Below, one piece after another: positions 11,296-21,255 of a DNA stretch of 64,000 bases (position 1 is its first letter; each line of letters starts with the position of its first letter). The notes below the pieces were generated by a model. That model was given only the letters and a program-made list of their open reading frames with translations, was not told the DNA's origin and did not search any database. The translations under genes and the position numbers were made by a program. The stretch comes from Mactromeris polynyma (Eukaryota; Mollusca; Bivalvia; Venerida; Mactridae): contig JASFXZ010000009.1 of assembly GCA_032209605.1 (NCBI GenBank), positions 20,385,553 to 20,449,552 of the forward strand. Direction: 5' to 3'.

Positions 11296-12680
11296 TTTCT
11301 TGCGGTAAATCATTACGACTGCTTAACTGATGACGTGGTTTAACATCAAAGAGATACACAAGAAGAAATACAGAAAATTGTGAACAAATGGGTTTCACAT
11401 CAATTTAAATTACACAATGTATTTGATCTTCTTAATACCAGATTAAAGAAATAATGAAACGCCTTTATAAACAAGTCTTCAAAGACGGCTGGGAGAAATT
11501 GCTTCAAACACCAATGCATGCGACCACAGATGTTCATAAATAAAAGAAATATAACATTCTTGTATATATAGTGACAATATCTCTGTTGATGTCATTTGAG
11601 TTAAGCTTGATTCATCTGGTAAACTGCGTCAGAAAATGTCATTGGCTGCTTAGAGTTCTGATTAAAATCAGTAACAAAACTGTAGATGTTACATTGCTGT
11701 CACCAGATAACGGTGTTAATTTGTTACACCGGGTTTCGGTGGCCCGTATTGTTTCTCACATTTACTTTCCGTGGACACAGTCGTGATTAAGTAACACAAT
11801 TAGGACTCAACACAGAGCGGTACAAATCTAATTGTGTTTATAAGATAATGTATTGTCCATTGTCCAGACTAATGGGTCTATTGCATCTTCTATTTCAAGT
11901 TTTGCAGATCGAATCCTAATGTATATATTGTGCAAGACTTGAAGAATGAATGTTTACGTGACCAATGCAATAATTTTATGCGCAATCCGTCGTAGACCCG
12001 CCGCCAACAGTCGTACCGGGGCATTATAAATGAAAAGGTTCACATGTTGGTTCTATTTGCTAGGTTCATTCGAACATATTCACATTGAATCTGAATGCGT
12101 TTCGAACATCTGTTAGCTCAACTTGCCGAACACAGACACTCAATAGTTTGAAAGAAGGTGATTATGATGTATTACTTGTATACAAGCATCATTGTATACG
12201 ACGCTAGACGACAAGCTGAAATATAAGACTGTCAATCTGTTATTCCATCAAATAATTGGCAGACTGGTTTAATACAGAATATGATATACGTATGAAATGA
12301 TTGATAAGAAATATAATTCATCTCGCAATAATGACTAGAGATATTTTCTAATGACATGTCATATTTCAGAATGTAATTTGATGCGCATTAAGGCCATTTA
12401 CGTATATTAATGTACTATATTACCAACTGATTAAATTTCTTTGCTATCATTAGTCTGAAAGTATAAATAACAAGTTAAACATAAGGCGCATTCATCTTCA
12501 ATAATGCGAATATGATGCCGTTATGATTTTATTATAATCTTATGTCACGAAACCCATTTCCAGAGATACTGTTTCCTATTCAAAGATTCAAAACCGGGAC
12601 ATGGGATGAAATTAGTTAAAACGAATTTTATCAATTCGTTTAGAAACATGAAAACGTAAAGCGTGATTTTACACTGCAAT

Positions 12681-13321
12681 TAAATGTCTTAAGAGGTTAT
12701 TTCATGCCTCAAGTCGTTTTGTCTTGTCCTAAAATGGTTATGGTGTGTCTTAACTGGTTATGGTATGTCTTAAGTGGTTATGGTGTGTCTTAAGTGGTTA
12801 TGGTGTGTATTAAGTGGTAATGGTGTGTCTTAAGTGGTTATAGTGTGTATTAGGTGGTTATGGTGTGTCTTAAGTGGTAATGACGTGTCTTTATTGGTTT
12901 TGGAGTGTCTTAAGTGGTTATGACATGCCTTAAGTGGTTATGGTGTGTATTAAGTGATTATGGTGTGTCTTAAGTGGTTATGGTGTGTATTAAGTGGTTA
13001 TGGTGTGTCTTCAGTGGTAATGACGTGTCTTTATTGGTTTTGGAGTGTCTTAAGTGGTTATGACATGTCTTAAGTGGTTATGGTTGGTATTAAGTGGTTA
13101 TGGCGTGTCTTATGTGATTATGGTATATTTTATGTGGTTATGACGTGTCGCAAGTGGTTAGGGTGTCTCTTGAGTGGTAATGTCAAGTCTTAAGTGGTTA
13201 CGACGTGTTTGAGGTGGTTATAATGTGTCTTAAGTGGTCATGACGTGTTTGAAGTGGTTATTGCGTGTTTTAAGTGATTATGTCATGTCTGGAGTGGTTT
13301 TTGGATGACTTAAGTAGTTAA
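12681..13321 (+). repeat. 20-bp minisatellite, about 32 units (copy B)
   Basis: Homologue of 5214-6080 in the other tandem copy, same unit 'ttaagtggttatggtgtgtc' and same degenerate ends. The centre is more mixed and about 11 units shorter, so the array has changed length since the segmental duplication. Confidence 0.95.
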
Positions 13322-15347
13322 TGACACTACTTACCAGAGCCAATACTTGATATTGATAAAACTTGGTGATTATATAATGTGTCCATCGCCTAGCAAGACA
13401 ATACTTGACAAACAGTCAGCAAAGTGAAGAATTAAAGACTACATGACACGCACATTGTCAAATGTGGCTTCAACATGTCTGGCTTTTTTTACATATCAGT
13501 TTCTCAGCGCGTAACGACGATTGAATTCATTAACCTTATTCAGTAAAACGCATTTCCGGAATCTAATGTATAAACTTCTTAAACATGAATAATTCAAATA
13601 TCTAAAACTAATACTTTAAGACAGTTATGTATCACAAAGCGACGGGATCGAGAATATTGACTTTGTCTAGATTAACAAATCAATCAAACGACCTGGCTGA
13701 TGTTCACTTACTTAATAACGACCATTTATGGGAAGTTAGTTTTGAGGTAAAAATTATATTATAAACCCAATTCGGTAAGGCTTTCATTATATATGTATCC
13801 ATTATATTTGGAATAGGGTGGGAAGGTTGTTTAAATCATGTGGTATCATTTTAACTCGCTTTAAATATATAAATGATTGTATACAACACCCCTATAATCG
13901 ATATTTAAGTAAACATGATAATGAAAGAATTATACAATAATGTTATATGTTTTTGTTACCTACAGAGAGAATCAAAATTTACATTACCGTTTCAACTCTG
14001 AGGTCAACAATTATATCCCTTCACGGATTATTCACTTTCATACTATTATTATCGCTGCTTTTTTTAATACAGCTTAGTAGGAGACTGGATATCTAAATGA
14101 CATATTGTTTTATTCTTACATTGCTTATCTGGTTTTCGAACGCAGGGAAAGAACGGCAGAAGGATGAAATATGTCTAAGACCATAATGATCAAATTTCTG
14201 GCTAGCTTGTGATTTTTTTGGTTAAATTTTACTGCCGAAGTTCGGCTGTTTCTTCTAGCAAAAAAGCCTCCATTTTCCCAAAAAAGTGTCATTTTTACTG
14301 ACTTCTTTTGCCTTCCTGACCAGAGCACTTTGACATGAAAGAGGCAACAGTAATAATACATTCAGCAAAAACAGGAAATTAAAAAATTGTAAGTAAATTA
14401 CTTATGCTCTTACTTACCCAAATTTAGGACTTATCGCGCATATTTTCCCAATTGAAAAGGCACAGACAGTAAAATTATTTTTAAAAAAATCTCTGCTAGC
14501 GCATAAGGTACGGAGAGAATGTGCTATACAAATAAGTCTTAAAACTGCCGAAAACCTGAGTATTTCAAAAAGAACTGTTGCGGGACAAACTAATCGAGAC
14601 ATCAGTAGTATTAACGCATCGTAGCAAATAAATGAGTAAAACAACGACTATCGATTATCAATTTGTGGTGAAATTCAAAATCACGAGTTCAACTGTACAA
14701 TGTACGTACGCGACAATCTAAAAGGTCATGGCTATACATTTCAACCTTCATAGTTTCAAGACCATCTTTTTGTAATAAAGGGAAGATACTTTCCATGCTA
14801 CAATTTTCGTTTATCCAAAGAATTTATCATACTGATAGTTGAAGCACTAAGGAATAAATGGAAATATCTGATATATTGTCTTATTCCCTGATATACGGCA
14901 TTAATAGATCTAGTTCATGAATATCGAAAATCGACTGAACAAAATGCACTTTCTACGTCTATCGTAATGTTTCGTGGTAGAACTGCAAAACATAAATATA
15001 GAAGTAACGTACAAAACACACGGCCAAGTTTGACAGCACAATACATTGATGTGGATATTCAACAAAACACATTTGCAAGACGTGATCAAACTATGAAGGC
15101 GCGTTAAGTTCACTTTTACAAAACAATTCTGAATTTATGATCAATGTCATTTGACTTAAAATAATCACATTTGGAATAACAATAAGCGGTAAAGCAACAC
15201 ATGTTTAATGCTTCACGTGTCAGTGATAGGAGTAATACACGGTATATGTATGTATACATTGTATACATGTAAACTGTAATTTGATGGTTCAGCGCAAGAC
15301 TATCTTAACTCCTTCGTATTTATATAGGAGTTAGGATACATGTTGTT

Positions 15348-15796
15348 GATGGTCGGCCATACCATTCCTTGCACTCCTATTCCCATACATGTTTACCCTT
15401 GTACCCCTATTCCCATACATGTTTACCCTTGTACCCCTATTCCCATACATGTTTACCCTTGCATCCCTATTCCCATACATGTTTACCCTTGCACCCATAT
15501 TCCCATACATGTTTACCCTTGTACCTTCTCATTCCCATACATGTTTACCCTTGCATCCCTATTCCCATACATGTTTACCCTTGTACCCCTATTCCCATAC
15601 ATGTTTATCCTTGTACCCCTATTCCCATACATGTTTACCCTTGTACCCCTATTCCCATACATGTTTACCCTTACATCCATATTCCCATACATGTTTACCC
15701 TTGTACCTTCTCATTCCCTAACTTTAAAGGATGTTGTTCCCTGGCAGTTATGTATGTGGTGCTGTCTGTAACAACTTAACCTCTCTAATCTCTCTT
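15348..15796 (+). mobile_element. 402-bp dispersed repeat, 3' half, expanded by a minisatellite (copy B)
   Basis: Homologue of 8122-8481 with the same left edge (gatggtcggccat) and same 3' end. The difference in length is almost wholly three extra minisatellite units. Confidence 0.8.
15368..15715 (+). repeat. 30-bp minisatellite, 11 units (copy B)
   Basis: Eleven copies of 'ccatacatgttta' about 30 bases apart. The variant joint 'gtaccttctcatt' appears twice, after units 5 and 11, which suggests a block of units was duplicated together. It produces the 143- and 136-codon repetitive frames here, which I do not regard as genes. Confidence 0.95.
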
Positions 15797-16925
15797 CTAA
15801 ATGGATACCACATTTGATACCAAAATTATCCGAGACATACAAATCCACACTGACCATTAGACGCTTAAAGAGAATCTACATACAATGAGATATATTCAAG
15901 TACATACAAGTGTTACAGTAGACCAGTAGTCGTGCTATTTATTATGCAGACGCTGCAGCAAATGGTCGGCACCAAAATTGTTCAAGCTAATAAATAACAG
16001 AATTCCGCAAATTAGATTTGTTTAATGTCACTGTGTTCCCAACGAAATTTGTTATTGAATTTCCCATATAATGAAACTTGCTTAGATCTTAATGTTTTAG
16101 AGCATGCATGGTTAATGCCGATAGTGTTACGCAACGTTTATATATTAGATCTAAATGAAATTGCCAGATTTTCATTTAAATCTAAAATAGTGTTATCTAT
16201 CGATACATATTCACCAAACAGATTTCGATGTCATTTCTTCCATTTTGCAGACACAATGTTATAATTCTGCACTCAATGATTTCCATTAAAAAGGGGAAAA
16301 TGTTACCAATGATACATTATTTATCAAACTGGAGCATTGATTATTTATTTTCTTTTGAAGTTATAATTATAAAAGTCTGGACTTCGTAAAGGCAAACTAT
16401 ATGTTTTATATACGCTGGAATTAGAGATAATTAAGATTTATTCACTTCAATGTGTATCGTGTGTTTGGTCTTTTTACAAACTCCACCATTTACAACGAAC
16501 AGAATGTAACGGTACATCTATTATCACGACGGTTAGTGTGTATTTTTTATTGTGACATTTTAGAAACACATCAAATTTATTTAACGAATGGTACTATTCT
16601 ATTAACACGAAAAATGTTTTTTGTTAACTTTGTGTATGTCTTGTGACACTATTGTAGTACAGGGACCCTTCAATACCTATCTTTAGAATATTTTAGAACC
16701 CCAAAAAGTGTATGATGACTGACATTATCTGACTTTCAAAGAACATCATCGATTGCCAGTTACCAACTAAATGACAAACTGCAATTTAAACATAAAACAT
16801 CCCATAATATTAACGAGAAATATCAGATGTATTCGCTAAATTATTTCCTAAAACACGTCACAACCCAACATTACGTATGGAATATAGTTGGGTTTTAATC
16901 CTTTGTCGCTCAGCTTATGGTCTCA

Positions 16926-17327
16926 CTGACAGTTCCAAAGCTGTAATTCGCTATATGATTGTTGTTTCTGTTTGTGTTATGAATGTGTTTTATATTTCCC
17001 TTTCTCCTGTGCAATTCTGTCACTTTATACAGTGTTCAGATTGTTTCCTGCCCATTTTTGGCCTATTGCGGCCAGTTGTCTTGACTTGTCCTGTGATCTT
17101 TTCCATCCATTAATTCCCCCCTCCCCCTCCCTTTACTATCCATTTTGATTCTCCTAATTATTCCTTGTGGTCTGTCGGGCCATTCCTTATGCCTCTATTC
17201 CTTAATATGTGTACCGTTTGACCTCCTTAAGTGCCTTATGTTTTGTGGATTGTTGTTTTTCCGGAGGTCTGCGTGGGGAGGTATTGTCTTGTGTACGTGG
17301 CGTTCCCTGTGGTTACGTATTCTCTCT
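16926..17327 (+). mobile_element. 402-bp dispersed repeat, full-length reference copy
   Basis: Copy A reads 'ggtctcatttaaagg' (near 10498-10512) where copy B carries this insert, so both ends are fixed to within a few bases: CTGACAGTTCCAAAGCTGTA at the left and TACGTATTCTCTCT at the right. The flanks GTCTCA (16920-16925) and GTTTCA (17328-17333) may be a 6-bp target-site duplication with one mismatch. It has no terminal inverted repeats, no obvious pol III A/B boxes and no open frame of note, and a TCTC-rich 3' end. With the 5'-truncated copy at 24749 this points to spread by retroposition. I do not recognise the family. Confidence 0.85.
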
Positions 17328-17336
17328 GTTTCATTT

Positions 17337-17560
17337 AAAGGTACATTTTTGTCAAAATATGCTTAGTCGAAAAGGCGGGAAAATCGGTGGTATATGCATT
17401 CATACAGATGTACTCTTTTCTCCAAAACCACAAATACACGAGTCCGATACAGCTGTGTTATATCCTGACCTACGCGCCGAGTTAGCGCTAGCACAGAAAG
17501 TACTCGTAAAATATTCGAAGAGTTTCTAAGTTCCATTTAGCTATTAAGAAAAGTTTTAAT
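17337..17560 (+). repeat. Dispersed repeat C (copy B)
   Basis: Homologue of 10508-10730, directly after the 402-bp insertion. It has small differences, for example a shift in the frame after the shared 'gcgctagcacagaaa'. Confidence 0.55.
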
Positions 17561-17697
17561 GAAGTGTTTCAGAGAACGTCACCATGTCATTTTTTCACAA
17601 TTATTACTTAACACATTTTGATTAAAAAAGACTATCTACCTTTATGTGAGCTGTACATATATATTAATTTTGTCGGAATGAAAAGTGCCGTAACATA

Positions 17698-17807
17698 CGA
17701 TGGCATAGAGGTGACATATGTGGAATTATTTGTGTTGTGGGAACGTGTTAGCAAGTCGTGGCCACGAGATAAAAATAAGTTCACACATGTCACATCTATG
17801 CCACCGT
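17698..17807. repeat. Hairpin element, inverted arms (copy B)
   Basis: Left arm 17698-17732 and right arm 17771-17807 are inverted copies, as in copy A at 10934-11044. Confidence 0.75.
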
Positions 17808-18809
17808 AGTAACATCCCTGACCAAACCGTTATCACAATGAATGTTGCATCATTACGGTAATTCATTAGAAGCGTACATCTGGATAGACAGCTAACACCG
17901 TCGAAATAATCGTGAAAATAATGGTTGCGAATATTTGTCTGACTTTTTGTAACTGTATTATCATTTCTCAATATGTCTCTGATGACAAGTTCCCTCTCAC
18001 CGATTATAAATGTGGCAAAAACTGTTTAATGCCTAAATAAAACGTATTGTATTGTATATTTCTTGCTGAAAATCATAACGACTACTTAACTGATGACGTG
18101 GTTGAACATCAAAGAGATACACAAGAAGAAATAAAGAAAATTGTGAACAAATGGGTTTCACATCAATTTAAATTACACAATGTATTTGATCTTCTTAATA
18201 CCAGATTAAAGAAATAGTGAAAAGCTGTTATAAACAATTCTTCAAAGACGGTTGGGAGAGATTGCTTCAAACACCAATGCATGCGACCACAGATCTTCAT
18301 AAATAAAAGAAATATAACATTCTTGTATATATAGTGACAATTTCTCTGTTGATGTCATTTGAGTTAAGCTTGATTCATCTGGTAAACTGCGTCAGAAAAT
18401 GTCATTGGCTGCTTAGAGTTCTGATTAAAATCAGTAACAAAACTGTAGATGTTACATTGCTGTCACCAGATAACGGTGTTAATTTATTACACCAGGTTTC
18501 GGTGGCCCGTATTGTCTCTCACATTTACTTTCCGTGGACACAGTCGTGATTAAGTAACACAATTAGGACTCAACACAGAGCGGTACAAACCTTATTGTGT
18601 TTATAAGATAATGTATTGTCCAGACTAATGGGGCTATTGCATCTTCTATTTCAAGTTTAGCAGTTCGAATCATAATGTATATATTGTGCAAGACTTGAAG
18701 AATAAATGTTTACGTGATTTTCGGTGGAATGAAGGTGAATAATAATCCGATAATCCCCAGTGAAATTATCAAAGCGTTAAAGACGTCATATAACGTATTC
18801 AGGCACTCA

Positions 18810-18865
18810 ACGGGGAAAGGATCGAGATAAAAATAATTTCACACATGTCACCTCTATGCCACCGC
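18810..18865. repeat. Solo right arm of the hairpin element
   Basis: 'gagataaaaataatttcaca' followed by 'catgtcacctctatgccaccg' matches the right arm at 11005-11044 and 17768-17807. The left arm is absent. It lies just outside the end of the young tandem duplication. Confidence 0.65.
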
Positions 18866-19749
18866 ATGAAATAAACAGGATGTTAGTATGTTTCTGTGTA
18901 AGATCGAGTTATTTCACTTCATGAGCATCTGACTTAAATTTTCTTTTGTGACTACATCACCCGCAAATTTTTTTCGTTCACTGCTCACTTGGTGAAATAT
19001 CACAATTATCGAAACATGCAATTATCCTCTATTTATTCTATATAATTCGAATATCTCATTTGAATTAATTTTCTCTTTGCAAAGATTGTTTTCTCTGTAC
19101 TATTTAATATATTCCCATGATAATGACAATATGCTGAAATTATTACAATCATGAATAATAATTATGTTATCGATAAGATGCGTCATTGGTTAAGTTTAGA
19201 ACATCAACAATACACTTAGGAGTTACATCGCAATGGTTAGTGTTATGTTGGACAATATAGATTGAAAGATATCTGTGTCAGACAGCCGCTCCTATTATTC
19301 ACAATAAAATTAATTATTTTATTACATCACAACAGAATGTGTAACCCACATAACAACATGTATTACTGAAACGTATCTAGAGCTTCATTTAAGCTTCTGA
19401 CTTTCATCAAGGGATATTAAATTCATATCGACATCTCATACTCAGTTCCAAAATTTTCGCATTATAAAGAATATTGATTTTTAATTGGTACACATGAAAA
19501 AAGACAGTATAAAGGTTATATTGTATCTTTAGAGTTCCCATTATCATTTTTTGATTTTTGCATAAATTAATTACCTCCCTTTTTTTCATCTCATAATGTT
19601 TATAGTTATTGCAATACAAATGTTTTGCTCATGAATATATTAAACACATTTAAAATGTGAACGAATTATGACACGAAAATATTCATGTAAACGTTCAAAT
19701 TTCTTATTGAAGCTATTACATATATATAGCTTTTCGACTCATAGACATA

Positions 19750-20124
19750 CACTGCCATTCAAAACTTTCTTCACACTAGAATATTTTGAATTTTGTAATT
19801 TTTTCTTACAGGATTTATAGATAAAACATGTATGACCATGAAGTAAAATTATTCATCCCACTTCTGTGGTGGACAGTTAAGATTCAACCATTTTCACATC
19901 TCGGCCACAGCATCAATTGGCCTGCATACACTGTATGTGTGTAACTGATTGATCTGACACATAAAATAAGATAATTTGTTTCAATTTGTAAAATTAATAC
20001 TTCTACAGAAAATTATTGCTTTGTTAAAAAGCATATTCGATTTATTGCATGCGAAACAAATGTGAAAATACATTAATTTCAATGGAAAATTGTAAAAGTG
20101 TGAAGGAACGTTTGGAGGGCAGTG
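19750..20124. mobile_element. Tc1/mariner-type MITE (375 bp)
   Basis: The left end CACTGCCATTCAAAACTTTC is the imperfect inverse of the right end (GTTTGGAGGGCAGTG at 20110-20124). About 24 of the first 29 positions agree after reversal. TA lies on both sides (19748-19749, 20125-20126). CACTGCC-TCCAAAA-type ends at a TA target are usual for Tc1-like elements. There is no transposase, so it is a deleted, non-autonomous copy. Confidence 0.8.
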
Positions 20125-21130
20125 TATATGTATGTTACAAAACATGAATTCTAAACACGAGTCCAACACCTTAACTGAGACTTTTAAAATGCAAGCTCAT
20201 GACAATTTTCTCTTGAAATGCCATATAAAGTATGCGCATGGATGTGAGCCATTTTATGACCGCTAATTAAAGACCAACAATGCCAGATAAGAAAATATTT
20301 TGCTAACTTCCGGAACACGAACTAAACATTAAAGAAATCAATGACGACAATATTTCTGCAATGAAATCACAGCTTTCTAGAGGTCATATTAAGAGGGTTA
20401 CGGGAATATAAAGCAATATTTCTGTTACAGATGCTTTATGCTCATTATTTACCTTAACACATGGAAAAGCATACTTTATCCAGTTAAAACTTCAATAAAT
20501 ATGCATTATCACTGAATATATGTTTAATGAATGTCTTTGTATTTATCGAAACAAAGACATTTTGTTTTATCATAGAATTTTAAAAAGACTTCCGGGTTTT
20601 TAAGAAGCGTGTGTTTTGTACTAGTTTTGTTTGTTAGTAATATGATTAAGCTTGATTTAAACGGTTATACATGGCAATGGTTCTTAGTAATGATGTTTAA
20701 GACTATGTAACAACAATACTGGATGAATCCCATTTAAATAACGTTAGGTTCAAATGAGCAAGATACGTCTTTCTTTAAGTTAACATCTTCGATTTGCTCA
20801 CTTCTATTTACATCCATAGTATACGTTCTATAAATTAAAACCAACTGATAATTTACTGATAGAAGCATGTTGTGAGTTTATAATTGTCCGTTGTAAAATA
20901 AGATACTATGAACATGTTTTTGTTTCAAATTTAATTAAAACCAAAGTACGAACATGACACCAATTTGTGATATAACTTTCGAAATGATCTATTAACATGA
21001 CATGATGTTTCCGATTTTGACAATATAAACATTAGGCTAGTACAAACTCTGAAAGTTCTACACGAGCCGATGTTTATGTCTTCCAAACAAATGGCATGCC
21101 AGATAAACCTTGGAAGTATTTGTATGCAGG

Positions 21131-21255
21131 AGAGATAAAGTTGCTACAGAGAACGCCACATACACAAGACAACACACAACACACTACTGCGGAAAATAAC
21201 AGTCCACAAAACACCAGGCACTGAGGAGGAGTAATGGTAAACATGTAAGGTGATA
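21131..21255 (-). mobile_element. 402-bp dispersed repeat, truncated
   Basis: Minus-strand 3' part: 'gagataaagttgctacagag' is followed by the 'acgccacatac', 'acagtccacaaaacacc' and 'ggtaaacatgta' landmarks in the family's order. The 5' half is missing. Confidence 0.75.

Larger units (their letters stand above)
4498..11961. repeat. Young tandem segmental duplication, copy A (about 7.46 kb)
   Basis: The sequence beginning 'ccaatgcaataattttatgc' at 4498 recurs at 11962, and the two copies can be followed side by side to 'tgtttacgtga' (ending 11961 and 18717). The copies look nearly identical, a few per cent different by eye, over most of their length. Copy A is longer mainly because of a 968-bp insertion at 8828 and a longer 20-bp minisatellite. 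It lacks the 402-bp insertion of copy B at 16926, about 55 bp next to the insertion site, and three units of the 30-bp array. It also has about 40 bp near 6850-6895 that copy B lacks. No coding gene was found inside. Confidence 0.95.
11962..18717. repeat. Young tandem segmental duplication, copy B (about 6.76 kb)
   Basis: Direct repeat of 4498-11961, joined head to tail with it at 11961/11962 with no spacer. Its right end is 'tgtttacgtga' at 18717, after which the sequence departs from the start of the unit. It has an uninterrupted TA site at 16141-16142 where copy A carries a transposon, and a private 402-bp insertion at 16926-17327. A private 14-bp addition ('cagagcactttgac') sits near 14322. 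Confidence 0.95.

Noticed and set aside
15340..15779. 143- and 136-codon overlapping frames
   Set aside because: They come from the 30-bp minisatellite, open in three plus frames at once. The homologous array in copy A differs in unit number.
16025..16264. 79-codon frame in young copy B
   Set aside because: Copy A has a stop in the same frame (gtgtaacgc) and a transposon insertion just after it. No family is recognised, and a short frame in recent duplicates is not evidence.
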